The notes: generated by a model not told the origin, from the letters alone. Numbered from the stretch's first letter, positions 33,612-43,422 are shown. The stretch: 64,000 nt of DNA from Microvirga lenta (GCF_020532555.1 NZ_JAJBBR010000008.1:358411-422410); one strand, 5' to 3'. Numbers and translations are program-made.

Positions 33612-35719
33612 TAGGCGGCCTCTGATGCGATATGAAGCGTTTTGGGCAGAAGCACCGTGAAAGTCGAGCCCTGACCTGGTTGCGACGACACGCTTATAGC
33701 CCCGCCGAGGCGTCGCACAAGGGAGCGTACATGCGCCAGGCCGATGCCCTCTCCGGGCCTGTCCTGCGACCCGGCCCGCCGGAAAAGGTCGAAGATGCGA
33801 TCGAAATCCTTCCGGTCGATGCCCCGGCCGTTGTCTTCGACCTCGTAACGGAGATATGCGCCCGTTTCATCCCCCCTGACCACGATGCGGCCCGGTCGGG
33901 CGGGATCGAGATATTTTGCCGCATTGTCGATGAGATTGCCGAAGATCTGCTCCAGGGCGAGCCGGTCGCTCGTGAGGTCCGGCGCAGACTCGATGATGAA
34001 TTCGGCACCGGTTTCCTCGAACTGGTGTCTCAGGCTCTGCTGACAGACCGCCAGGAGGTCGCGCATGGCGACCGGCTCCGGAGTGAGAACCCGGCGCCCC
34101 TCGCGGGAGAGCCTGAGGATGGCACCGATGAGGCGATCCATCTTGGCGGTCGAGGTGCGGATGAAGGAGATCGCCTCGGGCAGGTCCTCCTCGATGGCGA
34201 CGCGCGCCTCCTGGGTGGCGAGATCCGGCGCCCGGTCCTGGACGGCTGCATGGTAGCGCTCGATCGCCTTGCGGGTGGCTTCGAGCTCGCTGGTGAATCC
34301 CATGATGTTGACCAGGGGCGCGCGCAGGTCGTGGCTCACGATATAGGCGAAGCGCTGGATCTCGTCGTTGGCGGCCTGCAGGTCGGCCTCCACTTCCTTG
34401 ATCTCGGAGATGTCCGTGCAGGTCCCGAACCAGCGCTCGATCTCGCCGGCCTGGTTGCGGACCGGCAGCGCCCGGCCGAGCGTCCAGCGGTATTGTCCGC
34501 TGCGGTGCCGCAGCCTGTATTCGATCTGGTAGGGCTCCCCGGTCGCGAGGGAATGCTGCCAGAGCTTTCGCGCCCGATCCCGATCCTCGGGGTGGAACAT
34601 GCCGTTCCACTCCTCTCCGTCCGTCGAGCCCTCGTGCATGCCGGTGAACTCGTACCAGCGGGCATTGTAGTAGTCGTGAAAGCCGTCGGCGCGGGTCGAC
34701 CACACCATCTGCGGCATGGCATCCGCAAGGATGCGGAACTTGCGCTCGCTCTCCTGGAGGGCCTGTTCGGCCAGAATCCGTTCGGTAATGTCGTGGCCCT
34801 GGACGAAGATGCCCGACACCGTGCCGTCGGCTCCGACGATGGGCTGGTAGACGAGATCGACGAAACGCTCCTCGGGCGTGCCGGCCGGCTCGTGCTGGAG
34901 CAGGACCCTCAGGTTTCGCCCGACGAACGGCTGCCCGCTGGTGAAGACGTTGTCGAGGAGCTCGAAAAAGCCCTGCCCCGACACTTCGGGCAGCGCCTCG
35001 CGGACGGTCTTGCCAACGACATCCCGGTGGCCGACGAGCTGGAGATAGGCCGCATTGGCCAGTTCGAAGCGGTGCTCGGGCCCTGCGAGGACCGCCATGA
35101 ATCCGGGGGCCTGCTCGAACAGGCGCCGGAGGTGGCGGCGCTCCGCGTCGAGGGAGAGGTTGGCCTCCTGGACCGCCTGGGCCCGCCGGAGCACATCGCC
35201 CTCGACCTGGGTTGCCGGCTCCGCCGCCCCGGGGAACGACCGCGCCGCCATGCGCAGGCGATGCAGTTCGGTGACGTCGACCGTGTGCTGGAGGATGCAG
35301 AAGACCTCGCCCGCCGCATCGAGGAGGGGCGTGTGAGTGGCGCTCCAGAACCGCTCCTCGAAGCCGTTCCCGTCCGGACGCGGGATATCGTAATGGATCA
35401 GGGCCAGGTGATCCGGGCTGCGGTTCTTGAGCGCCCGATCGAGGGACGCCCGCAGCTGCTCGACGCTGGCGCCCTCGCCCGGGAAGGCCTCGAACATGTT
35501 GCGCCCGGTAATGTCCTCCCGCGTGCGCATGGTCACCCGAAGGTAGGCCTCGTTCATGCCGAGGATGGTGAAATCCGGCGCCAGCAGCACGTAGGGGTTC
35601 GGAGAGGAATCGAACAGGGCTTGGTAGTCGATCGGCGGGTTTCCAGCACCTGTTGTTCCATCTGCAGGGGGTGCAGGGGGTGCAGGGGGTGCAGGGGGTG
35701 CAGGGGGTGCAGGGGGCAA
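33611..35719 (-). CDS. Multi-PAS sensor histidine kinase
   Basis: A soluble kinase of up to 702 residues. It has three PAS domains (about residues 28-150, 200-320 and 325-450), then a HisKA domain with FAYIVSHDLRAPLVNIMGF and an ATPase with VEDNGRGIDRKDFDRIFDLF and GEGIGLAHVRSLVRRLGG. No membrane span, so it senses a cytoplasmic signal. The N-terminus is a PPA repeat encoded by six 9-bp units, and the only in-frame start codon is a TTG at 35719 without a Shine-Dalgarno. The true start is uncertain. It is the first gene of the three-gene phosphorelay operon. Confidence 0.88.
35663..35716. repeat. Six perfect 9-bp tandem repeats at the kinase N-terminus
   Basis: TGCAGGGGG repeated six times without variation. 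On the coding strand it gives Pro-Pro-Ala repeats. A 9-bp unit keeps the frame when copies are gained or lost, so length variation would alter only the tail. Confidence 0.9.
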
Positions 35720-35779
35720 CGGGAGCGACTTTCACGAAGCGACTGCCGATTGGGCAGGATCTCTGAACTCTGCCGCTAA

Positions 35780-36241
35780 AGATGGGAAGGCTCCGGAGAA
35801 AGAAAAGCCGGTTTGGGGCGGCTCACCGCGAGTTTGGGGAGAGCACTACGAGCCTTACAAATGACGGATGAGGGCCATGCGCCGGTCCTGATTGGACTAA
35901 AGCGTCGGCATCGAGCTGGTGGGTTTGTTCTGCCAAACTCCAGACGTGGACGCCGAGGACCATGAGCCAAGCAGACCCAGATGTCCAAGGTTTGAGCTCA
36001 TCTCCGGTCTCGTCCGCATCGATCATTCCCATTCACCCCAGTTTGTCCCGACCGGGAGGCCCATTCTTAGGTCGGAGAACCCGTGGTTTTGTCCCCGTCG
36101 CGGGTTTGGCCTCTGCTGGTGTCTCCTTCGCATTCAGCGACAGGATATTGCCCTGGCCTCCGGGCAGGAGTGATTCACGTGGGCCGCTCGGGCTTCCGGG
36201 CCCGCTCTTTGCGTGAGCCAAGTGGGTTCGTTCTGCCAGAT
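35780..36241. other. Intergenic region bounded by imperfect direct repeats
   Basis: No gene supported. A 22-bp sequence at 35919-35940 (GTGGGTTTGTTCTGCCAAAC and two more bases) recurs at 36222-36243 with three mismatches in the same orientation. The second copy runs into the stop of the next gene. The repeats may mark an old insertion or a shared binding site. Confidence 0.45.
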
Positions 36242-36907
36242 TCAGCTCTCCTCGTCGCTGGAAGGGGCGGAACCCTCGAGAGCAAGGAGAGCCTTGACCG
36301 CGCTGCGCCGCCGTGACAGCGCTCGGCGCTCATACCGTTCGAGCTTCTCGAGCCGGGACCAGGTCAACCGGGATTGTGCGGAGTGCTGTTTCACCCGCTG
36401 TTGGGCCAGCGGACGGCTCTCCTTTAGCCGCCGCACCTCGAGCCCGACATGGTAGCGCTCGAGGAGATTAGCGTTAAAGAGTGCGGTTATTGCGGGCCCA
36501 CCGCCATTGTCATAGGCGCGTAACGTCTCGCGACGTGTGGGCGGACGCGGCAGCACCGGCAGAGGTGGCAACCGTTTGTCTGCCGGCGGGGGCGGTGGCA
36601 GATCGAGGAGGCTCACCAACTCACCGATAGCCTGTGCCCGGGCCTGGCGCACACGAAGCACATCGATTGCGGCCTCGGCCAGCTGCGTTGCAGCCTCCAC
36701 GATGGCCGGGTTCGTGGTTTGCCCGCCGGCGATATGCCGTGCCAGTTGCGCCGCCGCCCGGGCCAAGTCTGGGACAGCCGAGACTGGCACAGCGAGACTG
36801 TGCCTGGTGGCATTGCGGCGGGATGATGCCTTGCCCGCGGCCGAGCGCGGGCCGGTGCTGCGCTGGGCATTCGCGCGATTGGCGGTAATTTTGCGTTGTG
36901 AGGTCAT
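36242..36907 (-). CDS. Hypothetical basic protein 1
   Basis: A 221-residue protein beginning TSQRKITANRANAQRSTGPRSAAGKASSR, a very basic start of a type seen in uncharacterised rhizobial and methylobacterial accessory proteins. The middle contains a polyproline stretch (LPPPPPADKRLPPLP) and the C-terminus is Arg/Glu-rich and helical. No catalytic motif is visible. It lies 33 bases after the gene at 36941 on the same strand and probably shares its transcript. It may be nucleic-acid binding. Confidence 0.6.
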   Translation of the reverse strand: MTSQRKITANRANAQRSTGPRSAAGKASSRRNATRHSLAVPVSAVPDLARAAAQLARHIAGGQTTNPAIVEAATQLAEAAIDVLRVRQARAQAIGELVSLLDLPPPPPADKRLPPLPVLPRPPTRRETLRAYDNGGGPAITALFNANLLERYHVGLEVRRLKESRPLAQQRVKQHSAQSRLTWSRLEKLERYERRALSRRRSAVKALLALEGSAPSSDEES

Positions 36908-36940
36908 TCGGATTTTGCCCTCAGCCTAGGGGACAGCATG

Positions 36941-37573
36941 TCACCGTTCGGTGTTGGCGTAGCCGCTCGCGCGGAGCCGGCGGGCAAACGCATCGCGCCG
37001 CCGATCGATGTCCCGGAGCACCTTGTTCCGACGGAGATCCGCCCCTGTGATCATGCGCTCGATCGGGCCGATCTGATCGAGCTTGTCGATAAGGGCCTCT
37101 GCCAAGATGGCGTCCATGTCCTTGCCAAAGTGCGCCAAGACCCTCTCGACTTCGGCCGTGGCCTTGCCGTCGCCCTCGGCAAAGCCGTTCACCAGCTCGG
37201 AAACGGTAAACGTCTGAGTGCCATCAATCACGCCAGCGTTACCGCTGCGCAACAGCCTCGCCAAAGCGGATTTTGCCGCACTGATCAGAAGGCTTGCCTG
37301 AATCCGCCGCAAGCGCATGGCCTCCCATTTGAGGTCGGCAATGTCCTTGACCCACAGCGTCTCGATAGTGTCGCTGGGCGCCACGGCGGCGGCGATTTCC
37401 GCCAGCAGCTCGTCGTAGTCCTGTTCACTCTCGCCGATCACCAGCGGACGCTTGGCGACGAGCAGCCCGAGATTGGTCAGAGCGACCAGAGTGTCACGGC
37501 CCGGCGGGGAGCGTCTGATGCGCTCATCCTGAGTGGCCGGCAGATGGGCATTTGTTGCAAGATTGCGTGCCAT
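36941..37573 (-). CDS. Hypothetical protein 2, partner of 36242 gene
   Basis: A 210-residue, mostly helical soluble protein with no motif I can name. The N-terminus is polar (RNLATNAHLPATQDERIRRS). The centre has leucine-rich helices (ALARLLRSGNAGVIDGTQTFTVSELVNGFAEGDGK). It ends with a basic helix (LRDIDRRRDAFARRLRASG). It precedes the basic protein gene with a 33-base gap, suggesting a two-gene unit. The surroundings (long non-coding gaps, XRE module, HNH nuclease) indicate an accessory region. Confidence 0.6.
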   Translation of the reverse strand: MARNLATNAHLPATQDERIRRSPPGRDTLVALTNLGLLVAKRPLVIGESEQDYDELLAEIAAAVAPSDTIETLWVKDIADLKWEAMRLRRIQASLLISAAKSALARLLRSGNAGVIDGTQTFTVSELVNGFAEGDGKATAEVERVLAHFGKDMDAILAEALIDKLDQIGPIERMITGADLRRNKVLRDIDRRRDAFARRLRASGYANTER

Positions 37574-38280
37574 AGCGAGATCCGTCCTTTTCTCATGTCG
37601 CTCGGTCGGCCAGGCCGGGGCCGGTATGCCCTGAACGTGACCAGTGCTGCTGCGCCGGTCCGATCGCCTTCCGCCGACGCGCTATGACGGATGTAAGAGC
37701 GAATTGTCGGCTCCCTAGGACCTCGCGAAAGTTCCCTGTGGAGCACTCTGGTGGATCAAGGCCAATGAGCCGGCAGGCAGGGTCAGGTTGGTGATCCGCG
37801 GCATCGAATTCTGGCCGCTGGATGCGATCGGCCCAGAGCGCCGCGACCCTCCTGAGGGTGGCGGCAAAGGCACGAGATCCGGAAGGTGACCTGGATCCGA
37901 TGCGGTTGCCCGACGCTGTGCAGGAAGCGACGGCACCCGCAGGAGACGGCCATGAGGGCCCCAAACCTGGACAGTCTTTAAGGGGTGCGCATAGGATCGG
38001 TATGCTCCGGCTACTCCCGCTGTCCGCCGGGATCGGGCGGGTGGCATCACACGCTGCAATACCGTCCGCAGGTGCGGCGAGGAGCGGCGCAGCCGGGGGA
38101 GAGTGCTTCCGGTAGGATCCTTGCGCTTCGGGACATCTCGGCTCACGACCATCGTGTGCTATCAAGATCGTCGTAGGAGAACGAAGACCTTGGGCAGTGA
38201 CACGGCACCGAATCCGGAAGGCAAGTGGCGAATGTGTTCGGTTGAACCGAGGCGGCCGAAGGCCTCACGGGGGAGATGGT
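37574..38280. other. Gap without a supported gene
   Basis: About 700 bases. Frames on both strands (for example minus 37715-38152) lack ribosome binding sites and recognisable domains. It may contain decayed sequence. The promoter of the 36941 gene should be at its left end. Confidence 0.4.
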
Positions 38281-38463
38281 ATGCCAGGTCCAGACCTCGT
38301 TGATCGTCTCAAAGCGGCGTCGGACCATGACGAAGGGATCCCGGCAGCCGACGCCCAGGCCTTGTTTCTTGAAGCGGCGGAGATGATTGAAATGCTCCGG
38401 TCACTTCTGGAGCCGGTGACGGACGGCGGGCTTGAGGATTTGGAACCGAAAGGTCGAGCCTAG
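38281..38463 (+). CDS. Hypothetical small acidic protein
   Basis: A 60-residue acidic protein (MPGPDLVDRLKAASDHDEGIP at the start; then ADAQALFLEAAEMIEMLRSLLEPV), mostly helical. The ATG at 38281 follows GGGGGAGAT, a good site. It resembles short accessory proteins encoded in mobile regions. No function can be assigned. Confidence 0.5.
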   Translation: MPGPDLVDRLKAASDHDEGIPAADAQALFLEAAEMIEMLRSLLEPVTDGGLEDLEPKGRA

Positions 38464-38860
38464 GCTCGGATGGAGTGGTTCAATGCTTCGATCCTGAAGT
38501 AGGGTCGGATCCGTTCATGATGCTGGCGTGGATCTTTCTGATTCCAGGCTGGACCACGCCACGACCGGCCCTTGGCCTTCTCCCGGATCGGCCAGTTTCG
38601 CTCTTGGGCATCGGACGAAGCCGCCCCGCCCCTCGGTGGCAGAACCACGGCTGAACCAGCGGCGCGTTCAAGCTGCGATGCGATCGGTTATTCGCCCTGC
38701 TGGCCCACATTCCAAAATGACGGCAGTGTGCGAGCGCCTTTGTGCGGATGGGCTGCACAAGTTCAGGCTCGTCCGAGCATCTGGCTGGAAGGCACTGCTA
38801 ATCCCCTAAAACCCACGAGCGAGTTCCTGAACACCACCCAATCGAAGCTTGTTGCTGGTA
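38464..38860. other. Gap without a supported gene
   Basis: About 400 bases with only short overlapping frames on both strands and no credible start or domain. It could be the remains of an insertion element, but I cannot identify one. Confidence 0.4.
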
Positions 38861-39124
38861 TCAGGGCTCGGCGGGACCTTTTCGGATAGGGTAGCGCAAA
38901 CGGACACCAGGACCGCCACCGTTTTCAGGGATGATCTGAACGCCAGCAGCTTCCAGTGCTCGGGATAATGCTCCAAGAGTTGGACCGTGAGCGTTCAAGA
39001 CACCCGGCTTCGCTTCAAGCCGTTTGATTGTTGGCAGTGATACGCCAGAAGCCGCCGCCAGATCCTTCTGCTCCCAACGTAATAGCGCCCGGGCAGCACG
39101 GACCTGCTCACTTGTTAGCACCAA
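38861..39124 (-). CDS. XRE-family helix-turn-helix regulator
   Basis: An 87-residue single-domain HTH protein: LTSEQVRAARALLRWEQKDLAAASGVSLPTIKRLEA is the HTH, followed by a helical dimerisation segment and a short beta tail (GVQIIPENGGGPGVRLRY). The design matches small repressors of phage or mobile origin. It starts at TTG 39124 or GTG 39121. The inverted-repeat operator at 39148-39194 lies directly upstream and is shared with the divergent module, so autoregulation and control of 39215-40131 are likely. Confidence 0.85.
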   Translation of the reverse strand: MVLTSEQVRAARALLRWEQKDLAAASGVSLPTIKRLEAKPGVLNAHGPTLGALSRALEAAGVQIIPENGGGPGVRLRYPIRKGPAEP

Positions 39125-39147
39125 TTCGAGCCCCTAAGCATTTTTTG

Positions 39148-39194
39148 ATACCTAAAGTATTGACTTTGGCAGGTCAAAATGATACTTTAGGTAT
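39148..39194. promoter_or_regulatory. Inverted-repeat operator between the XRE gene and the divergent module
   Basis: ATACCTAAAGTAT (39148-39160) and its exact reverse complement ATACTTTAGGTAT (39182-39194) are separated by 21 bases, about two helical turns. Each arm is itself nearly palindromic. The spacer contains a second dyad, TTGAC and GTCAA. This is a typical two-dimer repressor site controlling both directions. Confidence 0.8.
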
Positions 39195-39214
39195 TATACA
39201 TCCTGAGGTTCACC

Positions 39215-39469
39215 ATGTCATTCATACTTCGAACTACTTGGCCTATCACCCTCATCCTCTTGCTGTACCCGATACCGAGCGCGGCATTTCATCTTGTGGC
39301 TCATTCCGAGGCTGCAGCCAAGGGCCGTGATGCACTTCAGGCAACTGCGTCTCTCCTCTTGGTTCCGCAAGCAGCCCCGATAGCTCCGATCGAAGGACCT
39401 TTGTCACGAGGAGGAGCAGGGACTGAACTCAATGGTTTTCCCTTTTACAACAGGGAGGCACTACGATGA
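39215..39469 (+). CDS. Small secreted protein, first gene of the XRE-linked module
   Basis: An 84-residue protein with a strong signal peptide (FILRTTWPITLILLLYPIPSAAF, cleavage after SAA near residue 24). The mature part is about 60 residues and neutral, with no cysteines. It has no recognised family. The ATG at 39215 follows GAGG. It is the first gene divergent from the XRE regulator, and its stop overlaps the next start (ATGA at 39466-39469). Whether it is a toxin-like, immunity or structural peptide cannot be told. Confidence 0.6.
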   Translation: MSFILRTTWPITLILLLYPIPSAAFHLVAHSEAAAKGRDALQATASLLLVPQAAPIAPIEGPLSRGGAGTELNGFPFYNREALR

Positions 39470-39744
39470 CACAGAGACCACCACGCTCCCTTCCGCGAAG
39501 GACAGTATACAGGCCGAAGTTGTCTACGCGGCATGCCTCCCCGACTGTTGCATCATTAGGAATGCGGGTGTGTTTAGTTCCGGCTAATCCAGAACGTGAG
39601 CGCCGGCTATCGGACCTGATTGATGCGTGTGAAACGCTGCGCACCGAATGGGAGCGACTGTTTCAGCGGATCATCGCGTATCTTGATGAAGACAGTCGAA
39701 AGCACTGCCATGACAACCGCTCCCTACACCGCCCCCACCCGTGA
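39466..39744 (+). CDS. Hypothetical protein, second gene of the XRE-linked module
   Basis: A 92-residue basic protein. The N-terminal third is Arg/Pro-rich and unstructured. The rest has a helical segment (ERERRLSDLIDACETLRTEWERLFQRIIAYLDED) that may form a coiled coil. It overlaps the secreted protein gene by four bases and precedes the HNH gene by 12 bases, so the three are one operon. No homologous family is evident to me. Confidence 0.5.
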   Translation: MTQRPPRSLPRRTVYRPKLSTRHASPTVASLGMRVCLVPANPERERRLSDLIDACETLRTEWERLFQRIIAYLDEDSRKHCHDNRSLHRPHP

Positions 39745-39756
39745 CGGAGGTATGCT

Positions 39757-40131
39757 ATGTGCTTTGTTGAAACAGAGGATATGGGCACGACATCCCGTCG
39801 CAGGCTTACGCCCCATCGGCGACTTCAGGTGTGGGAGAGGACAGCAGGCGTCTGTGTGATCTGCCATCAAAGGATCAATGGCGTCCGCGAACGCTGGATT
39901 GCCGAGCACTTTCGCGCCCTGGAACTTGGTGGCACAGATGAACTGGCGAACCTAGGGCCCGCTCATGAGCGATGTGCGAGGTCGAAGACACAAGACGACC
40001 ACCGTCGGGCGGCAAGGGCCAAGCGGCAGAAGATCCGTCATCTCGGGGCCCATGCCGCCAAACGCCCCCTCCCCTTCGGCAGGAATAGCGCTTGGAAACG
40101 AACGTTATCGGGTCAAATCATTCCCCGATAG
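39757..40131 (+). CDS. HNH endonuclease domain protein
   Basis: A 124-residue protein with a zinc-ribbon HNH pattern. CVICHQRI gives the first Cys pair, AEHFRALELGGTDELANLGPAHERC supplies the His, Asn and His residues of the nuclease motif with another Cys, and a basic tail follows (DDHRRAARAKRQKIRH). HNH proteins of this size occur in phages and mobile elements as DNA nicking or cleaving enzymes. The ATG at 39757 follows CGGAGG at 39745-39750, an ideal spacing. It is the last gene of the module controlled by the operator at 39148-39194. Confidence 0.85.
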   Translation: MCFVETEDMGTTSRRRLTPHRRLQVWERTAGVCVICHQRINGVRERWIAEHFRALELGGTDELANLGPAHERCARSKTQDDHRRAARAKRQKIRHLGAHAAKRPLPFGRNSAWKRTLSGQIIPR

Positions 40132-40156
40132 CGCCAGGTAGGGACGAACTGCGCAC

Positions 40157-41026
40157 CTATACCTGATCGGCAATCCGCATTAGGTATTTTCCGTAGCTGC
40201 TTTTGGCGAGTTCCTGGCCGAGTTTGATCAGCTGCTGGCGATCGATCCATCCCATGTTGAAGGCGACCTCCTCCGGACAGGCAATGCGGAACCCCTGCCG
40301 CTTCTCCAGCGCCCGCACGAACTCCGCCGCCTCCACCAGGCTGTCCGGCGTACCCGTGTCGAGCCAGGCATAGCCGCGCCCCATGCGCTGCACGTGCAGC
40401 TGCCCCCGCTCGAGATAGGCCCGGTTCACGTCCGTGACCTCCAGCTCCCCGCGCGCCGAGGGCTTGAGGCCAGCCGCGATCTCCACCACCTGCTCATCGT
40501 AGAAGTAGAGCCCGGTCACCGCCCAGCTCGACTTCGGCTGCGCCGGCTTCTCCTCGATCGAGATCGCCCGCCCCTTCGGGTCGAACTCGACCACGCCGTA
40601 GCGCTCCGGATCCGTGACGTGGTAGGCGAACACGGAGGCGCCGGCTGGCTGATCCCGGGCCTCCCGCATCAGCTCGGGCAGGCCGTGGCCGTAGTAGACG
40701 TTGTCGCCCAGGATCAGGGCCGACGGCCCCCCGGCCACGAACTCGGCCCCGATGATGTAGGCCTGCGCCAGCCCCTCCGGCTTCGGCTGCTCCGCATAAG
40801 ACAGCCGGATGCCCCAGCGCTCGCCGCTACCCAGAAGCTGCTTGAACCGCGGCAGGTCATCGGGTGTGGAAATGATGAGGATGTCCCGCACGCCCGCCAG
40901 CATCAAGGTGGTGAGCGGGTAGTAGATCATCGGCTTGTCGTAGATCGGCAGAAGCTGCTTCGACGTGACGTAGGTCATCGGATGCAGCCGCGTGCCGGAG
41001 CCCCCAGCCAAAATGATGCCCTTCAT
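40157..41026 (-). CDS. rfbA: Glucose-1-phosphate thymidylyltransferase
   Basis: A 289-residue nucleotidyltransferase making dTDP-glucose from dTTP and glucose-1-phosphate, the first step to dTDP-L-rhamnose. The N-terminal signature is [16 protein letters not shown], followed by [17 protein letters not shown], and the metal-binding region [13 protein letters not shown]. Length is normal for RfbA. The ATG at 41026 overlaps the rfbD stop by four bases; the extension to 41137 is rejected. It is the last gene of the rfbB-rfbD-rfbA unit on the minus strand. Confidence 0.95.
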   Translation of the reverse strand: MKGIILAGGSGTRLHPMTYVTSKQLLPIYDKPMIYYPLTTLMLAGVRDILIISTPDDLPRFKQLLGSGERWGIRLSYAEQPKPEGLAQAYIIGAEFVAGGPSALILGDNVYYGHGLPELMREARDQPAGASVFAYHVTDPERYGVVEFDPKGRAISIEEKPAQPKSSWAVTGLYFYDEQVVEIAAGLKPSARGELEVTDVNRAYLERGQLHVQRMGRGYAWLDTGTPDSLVEAAEFVRALEKRQGFRIACPEEVAFNMGWIDRQQLIKLGQELAKSSYGKYLMRIADQV

Positions 41027-41931
41027 GATCGGGTCTCCTGAGCTTTCGCCTCTTCGAGGAGGCGTTTGATGCATGGTTCGAGAGAGGTGTGCCAATCCGG
41101 CAGGGCGACCCCATGCACGCTGGCAAGTTTGGTGCAATCGAGCCTCGAATCATCGGGCCTTCTTGCGGGCGTCGGATAGTCCGCAGCCGCAATCGGACGC
41201 ACGCGCGCTGTCGGCCCCCCATGGCGGGCCGACAGCCGGAAGATCTCCGTGGCGAACTCTGCCCAGCTGGCTGTGCCCAATCCGGTCATATGGAAGATGC
41301 CGCGCAAACGAGCCTCGTCCTGCCTGGCCAGCAGATTGCGGGCGATGGCGATGACACCGTCGGCGATATCCAAGGCGCTGGTCGGAGACCCGACCTGATC
41401 GGCCACTACGCCGACCTCGTCCCGCTCCCGGGCCAGGCGGAGCATGGTCCTGACGAAGTTACGGCCGAAGGGGCTGTAGATCCAGGCGGTCCGCAGGATG
41501 ACGTGATCGGGTGCCTCGGCCGCGACCGCCCGCTCGCCCAGGAGCTTGGAGGATCCGTACACGCCGAGGGGCCGGGGCTCGTCGCCCTCGCGGTACGGCC
41601 GCCAGGCCGTGCCGTCGAACACGTAGTCGGTCGAAAGATGGATGATCGGCACGCCCATCGTGGCCGCCGCGCCGGCGACCGCGCCGGCGCCGATGCCGTT
41701 GACGGCCTCCGCCAGTTCCGGCTCGGCCTCCGCCTGATCCACGGCCGTGTAGGCCGCCGTGTTCACGATGAGATCGCCTCCGGTCTCGACCAGGATGTCC
41801 TCGATGCCGGAAGGATCGGCCAGATCGAGCTGCGGCCGCCCGAGCAAGACAGCGGTCGCCCCATGGGCGAGCACCCGCTCCGCAAGCGCGCGGGCGACCT
41901 GGCCTTCCTTGCCAATCACGATGAGGCGCAT
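41023..41931 (-). CDS. rfbD: dTDP-4-dehydrorhamnose reductase
   Basis: A 302-residue SDR-type enzyme reducing dTDP-4-dehydrorhamnose to dTDP-L-rhamnose with NADPH. It has an N-terminal [14 protein letters not shown] cofactor fold, [27 protein letters not shown] and the catalytic YGSSKLLGE. Length is typical. It is translationally coupled to rfbA. The 136 bases between rfbB and rfbD hold no gene. Confidence 0.94.
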   Translation of the reverse strand: MRLIVIGKEGQVARALAERVLAHGATAVLLGRPQLDLADPSGIEDILVETGGDLIVNTAAYTAVDQAEAEPELAEAVNGIGAGAVAGAAATMGVPIIHLSTDYVFDGTAWRPYREGDEPRPLGVYGSSKLLGERAVAAEAPDHVILRTAWIYSPFGRNFVRTMLRLARERDEVGVVADQVGSPTSALDIADGVIAIARNLLARQDEARLRGIFHMTGLGTASWAEFATEIFRLSARHGGPTARVRPIAAADYPTPARRPDDSRLDCTKLASVHGVALPDWHTSLEPCIKRLLEEAKAQETRS

Positions 41932-42067
41932 TGAATTCTCTTTGAAAGCTCTATGCCCGGTTTAGGCGAGGGCACCTTTTCGTCCTGCCCGATGGATGAT
42001 GCTGTCAGCTCATTGGATCTTGGATGGACTCGGCTGCGGGACTGCACTCCAGGCACCCAAGATACGT

Positions 42068-43126
42068 CTAGGCAACAATTCCAAGTCGTTCGCCGCGATA
42101 TACCCCAGAGCGGACGCGTTCCCACCACTCGCGGTTGTCCAGGTACCACTCCACCGTCTTGCGTAGTCCAGTCTCGAAGGTCTCTGCAGGACGCCAACCG
42201 AGGTCACGCTCGATTTTCGAGGCGTCGATGGCATAGCGCCGATCGTGCCCGGGCCGATCAACGACGTAGGTGATGAGTTTCTCCCGGGGACCGATACCCG
42301 TATCGGGGGCCAATTCGTCGACGAGAGCGCAGATGGTGCGAACCACGTCGATGTTGCGGCGCTCGTTATGCCCGCCGATGGCGTAGGTCTCGCCCGGAAG
42401 CCCCCGCTCCGCCGCGAGGATCAAGGCTCGTGCATGGTCGTCGACGTAGAGCCAGTCCCGAACGTTCTCGCCCTTGCCGTAGACCGGGAGTGGCTTTCCC
42501 TCGAGCGCGTTGAGGATCACCAAGGGGATAAGCTTCTCGGGGAAGTGGTAGGGCCCGTAATTATTGGAGCAGTTCGTGACCAGCGTCGGTAGACCGTAGG
42601 TGTGATGCCACGCGCGCACGAAATGATCCGATGCGGCCTTGGAGGCGGAATAGGGAGAAGTCGGTTGGTAAGGGTATTCCTCATGGAAGAAACCCTCGTC
42701 TCCGAGGGAGCCGAAAACCTCGTCGGTCGACACATGGTGAAAGCGGAAAGCCGCCTGTCGCTCCGGCGAAAGGCCGCGCCAATACTCCAGAGCCGCTTGG
42801 AGCAGGACATAGGTGCCGATTACGTTGGTTTGCACGAACTCTCCAGGTCCGTCGATAGACCGGTCCACATGGCTCTCGGCTGCGAGATGCATGATCACGT
42901 CAGGCTGGTAAGCCTGGATGATCGAGCGCATCCGCTCGGGATCGGCCACGTCGGCACATTCAAACCCGTATCGCGGATTGTTGGCGACAGGCTTGAGGGA
43001 GTCCAGGTTGCCCGCATAGGTCAGCTTATCGACCACGAGCACCTGATAGAGCGTGTCTCGCACGAGCATTCGGACAACCGCCGAACCGATGAATCCGGCG
43101 CCACCGGTTACAAGAAACCGCTTCAT
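42068..43126 (-). CDS. rfbB: dTDP-glucose 4,6-dehydratase
   Basis: A 352-residue extended SDR converting dTDP-glucose to dTDP-4-keto-6-deoxyglucose. Motifs: [13 protein letters not shown] at the N-terminus, [24 protein letters not shown] and the catalytic [10 protein letters not shown]. The ATG at 43126 follows AAGGGG and fits the family start [12 protein letters not shown]; the frame to 43243 is discarded. It is the first gene of the minus-strand rhamnose unit. rfbC is not here but about 8 kb away at 51020. Confidence 0.95.
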   Translation of the reverse strand: MKRFLVTGGAGFIGSAVVRMLVRDTLYQVLVVDKLTYAGNLDSLKPVANNPRYGFECADVADPERMRSIIQAYQPDVIMHLAAESHVDRSIDGPGEFVQTNVIGTYVLLQAALEYWRGLSPERQAAFRFHHVSTDEVFGSLGDEGFFHEEYPYQPTSPYSASKAASDHFVRAWHHTYGLPTLVTNCSNNYGPYHFPEKLIPLVILNALEGKPLPVYGKGENVRDWLYVDDHARALILAAERGLPGETYAIGGHNERRNIDVVRTICALVDELAPDTGIGPREKLITYVVDRPGHDRRYAIDASKIERDLGWRPAETFETGLRKTVEWYLDNREWWERVRSGVYRGERLGIVA

Positions 43127-43422
43127 GATGCCCCTTGCCTGCTGAAAAGCCCTGGAAGGAAAATTAGCCGCACAACTTCTGCTTGAAACAGAACATACTT
43201 CGTTAAAGGCGGATATACTCCGACAGGGTCTTCTTGCCAACACCCTTGGGATTTCCGCGCTGCCCGCGCGGCACCGCCTCTCCCTTACCCCCTCCCTGTG
43301 AAGAAAGGCCTCATTGGCGGCGATTGCAGGGGTCAGGAGCCGTCTCTCGGCTACCCCCTTCTCAAAGGGAGGCGAGCACGCTAGTAAGCATGTTTCCTCG
43401 CGAAAAGCGATAGGTCCGCAGA

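Noticed and set aside
35663..35716. Repeat array considered as a CRISPR
   Set aside because: Units are 9 bp with no spacers and lie within a coding frame.
33867..35735. A 622-codon frame overlapping the PAS kinase, starting with Cys-Thr-Pro repeats
   Set aside because: It is a shifted reading of the kinase gene and has no domain; only its start region matters, for the start codon question.
37715..38152. A 145-codon minus-strand frame in the accessory gap
   Set aside because: No ribosome binding site, biased Pro/Arg/Ser composition typical of shadow frames, and no recognisable motif.
36242..40131. Search for a transposase or integrase that would define the accessory stretch as a mobile element
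   Set aside because: No DDE transposase, serine or tyrosine recombinase or tRNA attachment site could be identified in the frames present.
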